A stretch of DNA of 64,000 nt from Jeotgalibacillus sp. S-D1. GTDB lineage: Bacteria > Bacillota > Bacilli > Bacillales > Jeotgalibacillaceae. Of the stretch, positions 1-9,256 are shown piece after piece; position 1 is the stretch's first letter; each line of letters starts with the position of its first letter. The notes below the pieces were generated by a model, which searched no databases, had not been told where the DNA came from, and saw only the letters and a list, made by a program, of their open reading frames with translations. Made by a program: the position numbers and the translations under genes. The DNA is taken from contig NZ_SMZR01000001.1 in NCBI RefSeq assembly GCF_004358665.1, positions 434,001-498,000 on the forward strand, in the 5' to 3' direction.

Positions 1-612
1 GCCCTGGGTGAAATGTGGAAAGGTGCTGGTGATGGAGCCAGAGATGTGGTTTGCATTACACTTGGAACTGGTGTAGGCGGTGGTGTGATTGTTAACGGCG
101 ACATCGCACACGGTGTTAAAGGCGCAGCTGGAGAGATTGGGCATATAACAGCAGTACCCCAAAATGGCTACTACTGTAATTGTGGAAAGTATGGCTGTTT
201 AGAAACTGTTGCGTCCGCTACAGGCGTCCTACGGCTGGCAACTGATGAATTGAAGGAAAATCAGGACCCATCCGTTCTAAGGGAGATCCTGCACACTACC
301 GGGCGACTTTCATCAAAAGATATTTTTGAAGCGGCAGCTCAACGGGACAAAATAGCTTTAAAAGTGGTGGAGAAATTAACATTTTATTTGGGGCTTGCAC
401 TGGCTAATCTTGGAAGTGCTCTCAATCCTGAAAAAATTGTTATTGGAGGAGGAGTTTCTCAAGCTGGTGATACACTCTTAATTCCATTAAGAGAAAAATT
501 TAAACAATATGCCTTTTCAACAGTTGCTGAATCAACATCCATTGAAATAGCTACGCTTGGAAACGATGCCGGCGTTATTGGAGCAGCCTGGCTTATTAAG
601 TACAAGCATTAA
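1..612 (+). CDS. glcK: glucokinase, ROK family (5' end outside window)
   Basis: ATP-dependent glucose phosphorylation in the cytoplasm. The reading frame is open from base 1, so the N-terminus, including the ATP-binding region, lies outside the window. Visible are the ROK glycine-rich segment GTGVGGGVIVNG, the glucose-contact segment GEIGH, and the zinc-binding ROK cysteines in CNCGKYGCLE. The C-terminal NPEKIVIGGGVS motif is also typical. In B. subtilis glcK lies directly upstream of yqgS, as here. The family identity is clear; only the start is missing. Confidence 0.93.
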   Translation, partial: ALGEMWKGAGDGARDVVCITLGTGVGGGVIVNGDIAHGVKGAAGEIGHITAVPQNGYYCNCGKYGCLETVASATGVLRLATDELKENQDPSVLREILHTTGRLSSKDIFEAAAQRDKIALKVVEKLTFYLGLALANLGSALNPEKIVIGGGVSQAGDTLLIPLREKFKQYAFSTVAESTSIEIATLGNDAGVIGAAWLIKYKH

Positions 613-935
613 ATTTCAAAAAATAGGCAGCTGGACACAGTCCAGTAATTACTGTATAATCTATTGATATTCGAGTGGAAAATCCATTTTTAGTAGGTAG
701 TAATATCTATCCTACTTTTGATGGGTTTTTATTTAATTTTATTAGATAGAAACTTTTTGAGGTTTACTACGTCTATTATGGTGGAAATGTAAATATGATC
801 TAAAGGTTATGTAAAGATTCATTTGCTTTTTTTCTGCAGTAAGAGTAATATAATTATTGTTCTGGCTTCAATATCCACAATTTAGAAATAAATTGAAGAA
901 AATGCTAATTTTTTAGCTTTAGAGGAGGAAACACC
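613..935. other. intergenic region between glcK and yqgS homologue
   Basis: No gene is seen in these 323 bases. A TATAAT hexamer lies at 849-854, but no good -35 box sits 16-18 bases upstream. The downstream gene has a strong ribosome binding site (GAGGAGG) just before 936. No convincing terminator hairpin follows glcK. Confidence 0.4.
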
Positions 936-2834
936 GTGAACAAAAAATGGATGATGCCAAAGGTTTCGCTTGTCATTCTAGCCATTGCGTTCTTATGGAT
1001 TAAGACATACGTGTCTTATTACGCAAGTTTTAGTATTAGTATTGACAATATGATGCAGGCGATTATTTTATTTATTAACCCGTTAAGCTTTTTGCTCCTG
1101 ATTTTTGGAGTGGCACTATTCATTAAAAAAGAGAAAACAAGAAACCTATATGTGATTATTACAAGCACAGTATTAACCCTTATTTTATTCGCAAATATGG
1201 TATTCTATCGATTTTTCAATGATTTTATTACCCTGCCGGTTTTATTCCAGACGAATAACTTTGGGGACCTTGGCGGCAGTGCAATGGAAAATATTTATTG
1301 GTCAGATGCCCTATACTTTTTAGATATTATCCTGTTGATCGTTCTTGCTAAAGCGAAGCCAGCCTTTATCGTTTTCAGAGAAACGACAAAAATCAACAGA
1401 AGAGCTTACTTTTTAGTAGCCATTGCTACGTTCTTCTTTAACCTAGGGCTGGCAGAAACAGAACGCCCGCAGCTGCTGACACGAACTTTCGATCGTGAAA
1501 TGCTTGTTAAAAATATTGGGACATATAACTACCATATTTATGACGTTTATCTGCAATCAAAGCAATCTGCTCAGCGGGCGATGGCAGACAGCAGCGAATT
1601 AGTCGATGTCAATAACTATGTGCAAACTAAAAAGGTTGATTCTGATAACGAAATGACTGGTATTGCCAAGGACCGCAACTTGATTGTGGTAAAGCTTGAA
1701 TCTACACAGAATTTTGTTATCAACAATGAAATGAACGGCGAAGTTATTACACCTTTCCTGAATGAATTAACGAAAGATGAAGATACCATTTATATGGATA
1801 ACTTTTACCACCAGACTGAACAGGGTAAAACATCAGATTCAGAGTTTCTGCTGGATAACTCATTATACCCGTTGGGACGCGGAGCCGTATTCTTCACCCA
1901 CAGCGGCAATGAGTACCAAACCCTTACGGACAGCTTAAATGATGAAGGATATTTTACATCTGCTATGCACGCGAATAACAAAAGCTTCTGGAACCGCGAT
2001 ATCATGTATGAAAATTTTGGTTATGATCGCTACTATTCACTTCCTGACTACACTGTAGGGGAAGGCCAGTCAGTAAACTGGGGAATGAAAGATATTCCAT
2101 TCTTCCAGCAGTCGGTTGAACATATGAAGGAAATGGATCAGCCTTTCTTCTCGAAGATGCTTACTTTAACAAATCATCATCCATTCTATTTGGATGAGGA
2201 AGATAAGTTTATTGATGAGTATGATTCCAATTCTGGAACACTGAACCGTTATTTCCAAACTGTTCGTTATACAGATGAAGCAATCAAAGAATTTTTTACT
2301 TCACTAAAAGAATCAGGACTGTATGAGGATTCAATTATTGTTATGTATGGTGACCATTATGGTATTTCTGAAAATCATAATGCAGCTATGAGCCAGTATT
2401 TAGATAAGGAAATTACACCATTTGAATCAGCGCAGCTTCAGCGTGTTCCATTGTTCATTCACGTTCCTGGAACGGGTGTGGGCGAGGTTAACCATAAATT
2501 AACCGGTCAAATTGACTTAAAGCCAACCATTCAAAACCTTTTAGGCATTAAGTCAGATAAATCCATCCAGTTCGGACAAGATATTTTCTCTGAAGAGAAT
2601 GACAACTTTGTTATCCTTCGTGATGGACGCTTTATTACTGAAGACCTTGTATATGCAGGAGAATCATGTTGGGACAAAGAAACTGGCGAACAAACAGACC
2701 TTGAAACATGTAAGCCATATATCGAACGTGCAAACGAAGAACTGGCTTACAATGATGAAATTATCTACGGGGATCTGCTGCGTTTCTATGATGCAGAAAA
2801 TGGACGCCTTTTAGACAAGAACGTAAAAGAATAA
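936..2834 (+). CDS. lipoteichoic acid synthase family protein (YqgS-like)
   Basis: Membrane-anchored phosphoglycerol transferase or LTA primase of the LtaS family, acting on the outer face of the membrane. The 632 residues comprise about five N-terminal membrane segments (roughly residues 8-175) and an extracellular sulfatase-like domain. The metal ligand and nucleophile positions are present: E255 in KLEST, T299 in QGKTSDSE, and D473/H474 in YGDHYG. The GTG start follows GAGGAGG at a good distance. Position after glcK matches B. subtilis yqgS, one of several LtaS paralogues. Whether it is the main synthase or an accessory enzyme cannot be told from this window. Confidence 0.92.
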   Translation: MNKKWMMPKVSLVILAIAFLWIKTYVSYYASFSISIDNMMQAIILFINPLSFLLLIFGVALFIKKEKTRNLYVIITSTVLTLILFANMVFYRFFNDFITLPVLFQTNNFGDLGGSAMENIYWSDALYFLDIILLIVLAKAKPAFIVFRETTKINRRAYFLVAIATFFFNLGLAETERPQLLTRTFDREMLVKNIGTYNYHIYDVYLQSKQSAQRAMADSSELVDVNNYVQTKKVDSDNEMTGIAKDRNLIVVKLESTQNFVINNEMNGEVITPFLNELTKDEDTIYMDNFYHQTEQGKTSDSEFLLDNSLYPLGRGAVFFTHSGNEYQTLTDSLNDEGYFTSAMHANNKSFWNRDIMYENFGYDRYYSLPDYTVGEGQSVNWGMKDIPFFQQSVEHMKEMDQPFFSKMLTLTNHHPFYLDEEDKFIDEYDSNSGTLNRYFQTVRYTDEAIKEFFTSLKESGLYEDSIIVMYGDHYGISENHNAAMSQYLDKEITPFESAQLQRVPLFIHVPGTGVGEVNHKLTGQIDLKPTIQNLLGIKSDKSIQFGQDIFSEENDNFVILRDGRFITEDLVYAGESCWDKETGEQTDLETCKPYIERANEELAYNDEIIYGDLLRFYDAENGRLLDKNVKE

Positions 2835-2841
2835 TGTTGCA

Positions 2842-2876
2842 GAGCGGGTGCCTCCCAAGGGCACCCGCTTTTTTTT
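2842..2876 (+). terminator. rho-independent terminator after the LtaS-like gene
   Basis: GC-rich stem with arms GCGGGTGCC and GGCACCCGC, followed by eight T. It ends the transcript from the LtaS-like gene. Confidence 0.92.
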
Positions 2877-2956
2877 ATAAGCTATAAGTAAAAGTCCCTC
2901 CGGAATTGCACATGTTCTAAGATGTATATGAATAATGTTTTAAGAGGGGGGAGAAC

Positions 2957-4153
2957 ATGGAAATAATTGTACGTCAAAATGATACGTTTATACTCTATTC
3001 ACGCGTTTTTTCTATACCTTTGGAATTAATTGTTGATTCAAATCCGAATATGGATCCCAATGCGTTAAGGATTGGTCAGGTTATTGTAATTCCTGGCTAC
3101 ACCGCCTGGCAGTACACCGTTCAACCAGGTGATACATTATGGACATTGCACCAGCGCTTCACTATACCCCTGCAGACTCTTTTATTTGTTAATCCATTAG
3201 TGGACCCTTCCAGACTGACAGTGGGAATGCTTATACGTATACCAAGCAGGGCTGAAAACACGCCTAACTCCAGAGCAATTGAATTCTCCTACAGTGATAC
3301 TGAAAATGATATTATCAGGCTAAAGAAACTTTATCCTTTTTTAACGATTACAGAAGTAGGGAAAAGCATTGAAGGAAGAGTCATGAACATGGTTAAAGTA
3401 GGTAAAGGTTCAAGAAGAGTTCAATGGAATGCATCCTTTCATGCCAATGAATGGATTACTAGCGGTATTCTGTTATCCTTACTTGAGGAGCATTTATGGC
3501 ATCTTACGAATAGTAACTCTCCTGAGCATAGAGAAAGGCTTAGATCCTATAATGAGACGTCATTGTACATTATTCCGATGGTGAATCCGGACGGAGTAGA
3601 GCTGGTGGTAAACGGGCCATCTGCTGAAAATAAAGAGTCGGTGGTTGCCATAAATAATGGTTCAACTGATTTTAAAGATTGGAAAGCCAATATTGCAGGG
3701 ATTGATTTAAATGATCAATTTCCTGCAGGATGGGAGCTCGAAAAGGAAAGAACTCAGGTAACAGCACCTGCACCAAGAGATTTTCCAGGCAACGCACCTT
3801 TGGATCAGCCGGAATCAATCGCAATGGCAGAAGTTGTTCAGCAAATTCCGTTCGACATCATGATTGCTCTTCACACGCAGGGTGCAGAGATTTATTGGGG
3901 ATATGAAGGTCTTGAGCCGCCGATTTCCGAAAAGTATGCGGAATTATTCAGTGAATTAAGCGGATATCGTGCAGTAAGGTACGTGAATAGTCATGCAGGT
4001 TATAAAGACTGGTTTATTTCAGAATTTAGAAAGCCGGGCTTCACATTTGAATTAGGTAGAGGAGTGAACCCATTACCTTTAAGTCAATTTCCTGAAATTT
4101 ATCGTGCAATGAAACCTGTATTCATAGCAAGCTTGTTTCCTGTAAGTGAATGA
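2957..4153 (+). CDS. LysM-M14 peptidase, gamma-D-glutamyl-diamino acid endopeptidase type (YqgT-like)
   Basis: Likely cleaves peptidoglycan-derived peptides. The 398 residues start with two LysM repeats (about 2-47 and 52-96), each ending in a VIVIP or IRIP motif, followed by an M14 zinc carboxypeptidase fold. Zinc ligands are visible as H and E in FHANEW and H in ALHTQ; the general-base Glu is in FTFELGRG. No signal peptide is seen, as for B. subtilis YqgT. An AGAGGGGGGAG ribosome binding site precedes the ATG. B. subtilis has yqgU next; no homologue is present here. Confidence 0.9.
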   Translation: MEIIVRQNDTFILYSRVFSIPLELIVDSNPNMDPNALRIGQVIVIPGYTAWQYTVQPGDTLWTLHQRFTIPLQTLLFVNPLVDPSRLTVGMLIRIPSRAENTPNSRAIEFSYSDTENDIIRLKKLYPFLTITEVGKSIEGRVMNMVKVGKGSRRVQWNASFHANEWITSGILLSLLEEHLWHLTNSNSPEHRERLRSYNETSLYIIPMVNPDGVELVVNGPSAENKESVVAINNGSTDFKDWKANIAGIDLNDQFPAGWELEKERTQVTAPAPRDFPGNAPLDQPESIAMAEVVQQIPFDIMIALHTQGAEIYWGYEGLEPPISEKYAELFSELSGYRAVRYVNSHAGYKDWFISEFRKPGFTFELGRGVNPLPLSQFPEIYRAMKPVFIASLFPVSE

Positions 4154-4518
4154 GTTAAATTCGGCTGATAAGTTTAAAACTTTCATCTTTCGCATTCGTC
4201 TCTTTGGACATAATTCTTTGAGTAAAACCATTGTGGTTTATTCGAATGCGGAAGGAGGAAGTGAACTGTAAAATCAAATTACGCTGTTTTTAGGAATTAA
4301 CTTTTCATTTGTAAAAATACATACATTTTAATAATTTATTAAGAAGCTGTTGGAAGAAGGTTTAAATTATAATTAAAGAGGGCATATAACTCAGAAGAAA
4401 ACCAGTTTTTTTCTGAGTTATATTTGATTTGCAGGAATATGAATGATGAGCTCGTCAGCTTACAAATACAGTAGATTTTTTACAGCAATCGATTATGTTC
4501 AAGGAGGATGGTTAATAC
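4154..4518. other. intergenic region with two inverted repeats
   Basis: No gene is seen. A long-range inverted repeat (CGCATTCG near 4192, CGAATGCG near 4244) and a hairpin with arms ATAACTCAGA and TCTGAGTTAT (about 4386-4422) are visible. B. subtilis has yqgU in this slot. An AAGGAGG ribosome binding site at 4501 serves the next gene. Confidence 0.5.
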
Positions 4519-4839
4519 ATGGCTATTGTTGACGTAACCATTATACCAATTGGTACAGATACACCAAGTGTCAGTAAGTTTGTAGCAGATATTCAGCGTA
4601 TACTGATTAAATGGTCTGAAGAAGGCAAAATCACATATGAACTAACACCGATGAGCACGCTGATAGAGGGGGAATTATCAACTCTTTTTGAGGTAGTAAA
4701 GGAAATGCATGAGTCTCCATTTATAAAGGGCATTGAGCGTGTCGCAACGAACATTAGGATAGATGATCGCAGAGACCGTAATGATCACTCAATGCAAAAT
4801 AAGCTCGCCTCTGTACAGCACCACCTGCTGGAGCAATAA
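4519..4839 (+). CDS. thiamine-binding MTH1187/YkoF family protein (YqgV-like)
   Basis: Small cytoplasmic protein of the MTH1187 family, some members of which bind thiamine or its pyrimidine part. The 106 residues show the family pattern: an N-terminal strand ending in VTIIPIGTDTPSVSKFV and the central ITYELTPMSTLIEGEL segment, followed by a helix and a final strand. The gene is monocistronic with its own terminator. It occupies the B. subtilis yqgV position. The biological ligand is not shown by the sequence. Confidence 0.88.
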   Translation: MAIVDVTIIPIGTDTPSVSKFVADIQRILIKWSEEGKITYELTPMSTLIEGELSTLFEVVKEMHESPFIKGIERVATNIRIDDRRDRNDHSMQNKLASVQHHLLEQ

Positions 4840-4844
4840 AAAAA

Positions 4845-4874
4845 GAACTGACGATTTCGTCAGCTCTTTTTTTA
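4845..4874 (+). terminator. terminator after yqgV homologue
   Basis: CTGACG/CGTCAG stem with a short loop and a run of seven T directly after the stop codon of the preceding gene. Confidence 0.88.
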
Positions 4875-4934
4875 TTTGCCTCTGGCTGGAAAGTAAATGA
4901 ACAAAGCAACGATAAAAGATAGTATCTGTAATAT

Positions 4935-4975
4935 AAAAATCCCCTGGCAATTCCTGCTGGAATCCACCAAGGGAT
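4935..4975 (-). terminator. probable terminator of the DUF2759 gene
   Basis: Read on the minus strand, an interrupted stem (ATCCC, TGG and ATTCC blocks pairing with their complements) is followed by five T. It lies about 60 bases beyond the minus-strand DUF2759 stop codon. Confidence 0.6.
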
Positions 4976-5037
4976 CAAAAAGCTTACAAGTGAGATATGA
5001 ACTGTGCGTCCGCTATCTTAATTGACTTATTAATCAA

Positions 5038-5208
5038 TTAGTGCGGATAGCCATCATAGACAATAGTCATAATGGTAAACCATCCAAATACGCCAAGTGT
5101 TGCAAGACTAAACAAGATACCCATAATGTTTTTGCCTTTAAACGATGAAAGCGTACCAATAACAGCTAATATAGTGACTATTGCTAAAATAATTGTTAAA
5201 CCGTTCAT
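5038..5208 (-). CDS. DUF2759 small membrane protein (YqgW-like)
   Basis: A 56-residue minus-strand gene with ATG at 5208 and TAA at 5038. It encodes two membrane segments (residues 3-19 and about 27-48) joined by a short basic SFKGKN loop and ends in DGYPH. This length and pattern match the DUF2759 family, and the position between yqgV and yqgX is that of B. subtilis yqgW. The ribosome binding site AAAGGGGTG lies upstream of the ATG. No function is known for the family. Confidence 0.85.
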   Translation of the reverse strand: MNGLTIILAIVTILAVIGTLSSFKGKNIMGILFSLATLGVFGWFTIMTIVYDGYPH

Positions 5209-5404
5209 TTCTATGCACCCCTTTCATTACATTCGTTCTCAGTAAGTATGATCGAGATTAGTGCTTATTATATACGTACTCTTTCTTTATTTTATATTTT
5301 TTTAAGATCGTTGTCGAGAACTAATCGTGACACTTTCGTGATGATCGGTTATTTTAAGAACAACATGTCATGTTATCGTGCTAAACTAGCGGAGAGGTGA
5401 TGAA

Positions 5405-6043
5405 ATGGAATGGTATCAAATGCCGTTAGGTCCGCTGCAAACAAATGCTTATCTTTTATATGATTCGAATTTAAATTGCTTGATTATTGATCCCGGTGAA
5501 GAAGCGAACAAAGTTCGACAGTTCGTTAGCAGGAAAAACTTAAATCCAAATGCAATTATTTTAACCCATGCCCATTTTGATCATATTGGGGCTGTAGATG
5601 ATTTAAGAGATTTTTATCAAATACCAGTTTATCTTCATCAAGCTGAAAAAAAGTGGCTGTCTGACCCAGCTAAAAATGGCTCTTCAGTTTTTCAGGGGAT
5701 TTTGCCGATTGAAGCAAGAGAGCCTGATTACTTATTTTCTTCAGAAGGGATAAAATCGATAGGCAGCTGGACGTTTGAATTGTTTGAAACACCTGGTCAC
5801 TCCCCTGGAAGTGTAAGTCTTTATTTTAAAGATGCAGAAATTGTTATTTCAGGAGATGCGCTATTTCAAGGGAGCATAGGCAGAACTGATTTAAGAGGAG
5901 GGGACCATGATTTATTGCTGAAAAGCATACATCAAAAGCTGCTTTCCCTTCCAGAGGAGACCTATGTACTGCCTGGACACGGCCCTGTAACAACCATAGA
6001 ACATGAGATGAATGCCAACCCTTTCCTAAATGGATTCAGTTAG
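5405..6043 (+). CDS. metallo-beta-lactamase fold hydrolase, glyoxalase II-like (YqgX-like)
   Basis: Cytoplasmic binuclear metal hydrolase of 212 residues. The THAHFDH motif supplies the metal ligands; further ligands are the His in ETPGHSPGS, the Asp in SGDALF and the His in LPGHGP. The family is called hydroxyacylglutathione hydrolase-like; in Bacillus the likely substrates are bacillithiol conjugates, which is inference from the family. GGAGAGGTGATGAA precedes the ATG. Convergent with the next gene across a shared terminator. Confidence 0.92.
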   Translation: MEWYQMPLGPLQTNAYLLYDSNLNCLIIDPGEEANKVRQFVSRKNLNPNAIILTHAHFDHIGAVDDLRDFYQIPVYLHQAEKKWLSDPAKNGSSVFQGILPIEAREPDYLFSSEGIKSIGSWTFELFETPGHSPGSVSLYFKDAEIVISGDALFQGSIGRTDLRGGDHDLLLKSIHQKLLSLPEETYVLPGHGPVTTIEHEMNANPFLNGFS

Positions 6044-6086
6044 AGGTGAATTCCCGTATTGTCCATAACAGTTGTAACGATAAAGT

Positions 6087-6124
6087 TAAAACCCCCTGCA
6101 TCAATAGAGTGCAGGGGGTTTTAA
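6087..6124 (+). terminator. bidirectional terminator between yqgX and yqgY homologues
   Basis: An 11-bp stem AACCCCCTGCA/TGCAGGGGGTT with A-rich 5' and T-rich 3' flanks serves both converging genes. Confidence 0.9.
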
Positions 6125-6132
6125 ACTCACTT

Positions 6133-6375
6133 TTATAGAGGGCCGTTTAATGGCATCATAAAAGTGGTCCAGTAAGTAAATCCAGCAAAGAAAAGCGTTA
6201 AGTATACAAAGAAAACATAAACATACATGCGTTCAGATAATTTCAAATACCCTAATAGGATGAAAAACCCTGTCTGGGCAAGGAAAAGCAATGATGTTTT
6301 AGGCATATGTCCAACATAAAATAATACAGAAAAAATACCAGTCCAGAAGCCCATAACACGATACATCTTATCCAT
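6133..6375 (-). CDS. DUF2626 small membrane protein (YqgY-like)
   Basis: An 80-residue protein with about three membrane segments, beginning MDKMYRVMGFW. The start at 6375 is preferred over the longer frame to 6450 because GGAGGG sits just upstream and because homologues begin with this sequence. It occupies the yqgY position of B. subtilis. DUF2626 has no known function. Confidence 0.87.
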   Translation of the reverse strand: MDKMYRVMGFWTGIFSVLFYVGHMPKTSLLFLAQTGFFILLGYLKLSERMYVYVFFVYLTLFFAGFTYWTTFMMPLNGPL

Positions 6376-6685
6376 CCAAATCCCTCCTTTATACGAACAA
6401 TCCATCGAACCTATTATATAGGATATCATATTGAAATGTAAATAACTCATCTTTTTGGAATGTGACGATTAAGTGATTTTTACTGACAAATTTAATGTTT
6501 TCGATGTTAGAATATCCCGATTGCTACATAAATATAAATTAATTTAAAAGAATTTCGAAAATAGGTGTACAACCATTGTACAAGTGGTATACAATACTAT
6601 ATAACAAATATACAACTATGATACAAAAGTTAAACATTAGTTATACAACTCAAATGGTCACGGTATTTAAAAAGGAGGGAAAACA
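6376..6685. other. AT-rich divergent promoter region of yqgY and mgsR homologues
   Basis: No gene is seen. Bases 6564-6655 hold several near-repeats built on TATACAA or GTACAA words, for example TGTACAACCATTGTACA as a palindrome at about 6565-6581. This could be an operator or just low-complexity promoter DNA. AAAAGGAGGG upstream of 6686 is the mgsR ribosome binding site. Confidence 0.4.
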
Positions 6686-7066
6686 TTGAAACCAATTACA
6701 TTTTTTACTTATCCAAGCTGCACCTCATGCCGTAAAACAAAAAAATGGCTTAAAGAAAACGACGTAAATTTTTCAGAAAGACATATTTTCAGGGAAACCC
6801 CTACGTACGCGGAGCTTTTGAAATTATTATCAATGACAACGGATGGTCTTGATGAACTATTAGCGACCAGAAGCCAATCTTTTAAAAATTTAACACATAA
6901 TGTCGAAGATCTTCCTTTATCAGAAGTAGTTAAATTAATTATAGAGGATCCAAAACTACTTAAAAGACCGATTTTGACAGACGGCAGCAAGCTTATAGTT
7001 GGCTACAACCCAGAAGGTTTTAGATGTTTGTCTAATAAAAAAAATGTACTAAAGCTTACGAGCTGA
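6686..7066 (+). CDS. mgsR: Spx/MgsR-type ArsC-fold transcription regulator
   Basis: Redox-sensitive regulator that binds the RNA polymerase alpha C-terminal domain. The 126 residues have the ArsC thioredoxin-like fold with the CxxC switch at C12/C15 (PSCTSCRK) and the LKRPILTDG segment of the family. In B. subtilis the Spx paralogue directly upstream of comGA is MgsR (YqgZ), which controls part of the SigB stress response. The symbol rests on this position plus the family; it is not spx itself, which lies elsewhere in Bacillus genomes. Confidence 0.88.
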   Translation: MKPITFFTYPSCTSCRKTKKWLKENDVNFSERHIFRETPTYAELLKLLSMTTDGLDELLATRSQSFKNLTHNVEDLPLSEVVKLIIEDPKLLKRPILTDGSKLIVGYNPEGFRCLSNKKNVLKLTS

Positions 7067-7067
7067 T

Positions 7068-7096
7068 AAAGGAAGGCTGAGAGCCTTTCTTTTTTA
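7068..7096 (+). terminator. terminator after mgsR
   Basis: Short stem AAGGCT/AGCCTT with a three-base loop followed by a T-rich tract just after the mgsR stop. It separates mgsR from the comG operon. Confidence 0.8.
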
Positions 7097-7198
7097 ATGA
7101 TCAAAAATTTAATTTGATTAAATATTTCAAATAATGAAGAAATTTGTCTGCATATAGTGTATAGTGTAGAGAACCAAATGAAAGGATGTGAAAAACCC

Positions 7199-8263
7199 AT
7201 GTCTTTTGGAGCTGAAAAATTTGCCAGTCATTTATTGGCAGAGGCTCACAGGAAAGGCGGATCGGATATTCACCTCATTCCCCGCGGAGAAGAAATGCAT
7301 ATCCAATTTCGTATTCAAGGTGATTTAGTCCATTACCGGACGCTCTCTGCTTCAACAGGAGAAAGACTTATTTCCCATTATAAGTTTAAGGCATCATTAG
7401 ATATTGGAGATAAACGAAGGCCTCAAAGCGGTTCATTTAATGCCATTGTCAATGAAGAAACGATGTCTCTCCGAATTTCCACACTCCCTGCCTCTTCATT
7501 TAAAGAAAGTTTAGTTCTTCGTCTGCTGCCTCAATCATTTTCCATCCCCATCGAACGATTATCCCTGTTTTCCCAATCCGCAAAAAAACTTTTATCACTT
7601 GTCCAGTATTCCCACGGTATGATCCTGTTTACAGGGCCGACTGGCAGCGGTAAAACCACTACTCTCTATTCGCTTATTCACTACTGTGCAACTCATCTTA
7701 ATCGAAATATTATTACTCTTGAAGACCCAATCGAAAAGTTGCAGGAATATGTGCTCCAAGTCCAGATAAACGAAAGGGCAGGCATAACGTACGCCTCCGG
7801 TCTGCGCGCTGTGCTGAGGCATGACCCGGATATTATTATTGTAGGGGAAATACGGGATGCTGAAACAGCACAAATTGCCACAAGAGCCGCACTGAGCGGT
7901 CATTTGGTTCTGTCAACTCTTCATGCAAGAAATGCAGAAGGTGCTCTGTACCGAATGATGGACTTGGGTGTATCTTTGGAAGAACTGAACCAGACGTTAA
8001 TAGGGGTTACGGGGCAGCGCTTAGTAAAGATTAATCATGTTTCCTCACATAAACCAGAAAGAAGGGCTTCTGTTTTTGAATTAATAACTGGGAGAGAACT
8101 GCAAAATATCCTCAGCAAGTCCCCCTTAGGGACTGAAAGGGTTACCCTTAACAATTTAATGCGGAAAGGGGTTGCTCTTGGGTATGTTTCCGAAAAGGAA
8201 TATGAGCGGTGGATGGCGCACGAAAAAGACCATACTTCCAAGCGAACAGGGAGCGTTTCTTAG
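7199..8263 (+). CDS. comGA: competence pseudopilus ATPase ComGA
   Basis: Traffic ATPase (GspE/PilB class) that powers assembly of the transformation pseudopilus at the membrane's inner face. With the ATG at 7199 it has 354 residues, close to the B. subtilis length; the frame is open to 7157 but AAAGGA before 7199 supports this start. Walker A GPTGSGKTT, the Asp-box region RHDPDIIIVGEIRDAET and the His-box GHLVLSTLHA are all present, so the ATPase looks intact. It is the first gene of the comG operon. No convincing ComK-box pair was found upstream. Confidence 0.95.
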   Translation: MSFGAEKFASHLLAEAHRKGGSDIHLIPRGEEMHIQFRIQGDLVHYRTLSASTGERLISHYKFKASLDIGDKRRPQSGSFNAIVNEETMSLRISTLPASSFKESLVLRLLPQSFSIPIERLSLFSQSAKKLLSLVQYSHGMILFTGPTGSGKTTTLYSLIHYCATHLNRNIITLEDPIEKLQEYVLQVQINERAGITYASGLRAVLRHDPDIIIVGEIRDAETAQIATRAALSGHLVLSTLHARNAEGALYRMMDLGVSLEELNQTLIGVTGQRLVKINHVSSHKPERRASVFELITGRELQNILSKSPLGTERVTLNNLMRKGVALGYVSEKEYERWMAHEKDHTSKRTGSVS

Positions 8264-9245
8264 AAGGCTTGGCGAACTTAAATCTCAAGGGTATCCTCTT
8301 GATCGCGCGATGGAATTTCTGCTGCTGCATCAAGAAAATCTTTCCTCATTGCATCATGAAGTATTAAAAGATTTTTTAAATGGTCACACTCTCAGCGATA
8401 CTCTAAAAAAATTAGGATTTCCTTCCTTTGTCTGCCTCCATCTTTATTTTGCAGAAAGGTATGGGGATGTTGAGAAAACATTGCTTGATACATCCGTTCT
8501 AATTGATCATCGTCAAAGAGAAATTAAAAATTTAATAAAACTGCTTCATTACCCAATGTTTTTAATCCTGCTGTTTGTTGGGATATTAATTGTGTTGAAT
8601 TTATATCTTTTGCCTCGATTTACTGCGTTATACTCATCCTTGGGACAATCCTCTGATGGACTGGTTTCCATCCTCTCAACTCTATTTAAACAATTGCCAT
8701 TTCTTTTTTTATTCCTTGCCTGCATTCTCACCTTTTTGCTTCTTGTTTTCTTTTTTTACCTGCGTGGTATGGAGCCGCATGATAAATGGTCATTTTTGTC
8801 GTCCATCCCGATTCTAGGTTATTATGTACAGCATTATCATAGCTACGTATTTTCAAGGGAAGCCTCCTACTTAATGAAGGGGGGGATGTCTATACAGTCA
8901 ATGCTGGAAACTTTTATTGCCCAGCCCTACCGGGGAATTTACCATGACATGGGGAAATTTATTTCTGATGAACTCAATCGTGGCCAATCAATGCATCAGA
9001 CACTGCTTCAGCTGCCTTATATTACAGATGAATTAAAGAGAATTACCCAGCACGGTGAAGACAATGGCGAATTGGAGGCAGAGTGGCGGTTTTACAGCCA
9101 GTACTGTTTAACTTCGTTAGAGTCCAGGACGGAAAAACTGTTCGCTTATATACAGCCATGTTTATTTTTGTTGCTCGGCATCGCAATTATCAGTGCCTAT
9201 CTCATCATATTGCTGCCAATTTTTCAGATCATGAAAACAATGTAG
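8202..9245 (+). CDS. comGB: competence pseudopilus platform protein ComGB
   Basis: Polytopic inner-membrane platform protein (GspF/PilC family) on which ComGC is polymerised. The 347 residues have T2SF-type cytoplasmic domains around about 10-115 and 205-310, a pair of membrane helices near 120-185 and a final one near 320-345. The chosen ATG at 8202 overlaps comGA by 62 bases; an upstream in-frame ATG at 8172 is also possible. It looks intact and is followed after 11 bases by the broken comGC. Confidence 0.93.
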   Translation: MSGGWRTKKTILPSEQGAFLRRLGELKSQGYPLDRAMEFLLLHQENLSSLHHEVLKDFLNGHTLSDTLKKLGFPSFVCLHLYFAERYGDVEKTLLDTSVLIDHRQREIKNLIKLLHYPMFLILLFVGILIVLNLYLLPRFTALYSSLGQSSDGLVSILSTLFKQLPFLFLFLACILTFLLLVFFFYLRGMEPHDKWSFLSSIPILGYYVQHYHSYVFSREASYLMKGGMSIQSMLETFIAQPYRGIYHDMGKFISDELNRGQSMHQTLLQLPYITDELKRITQHGEDNGELEAEWRFYSQYCLTSLESRTEKLFAYIQPCLFLLLGIAIISAYLIILLPIFQIMKTM

Positions 9246-9256
9246 GAGGAGATTAG

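Noticed and set aside
7100-7150. ComK box upstream of comGA
   Set aside because: One near match to AAAA-N5-TTTT is seen at about 7104-7116, but no second box at a permitted distance.
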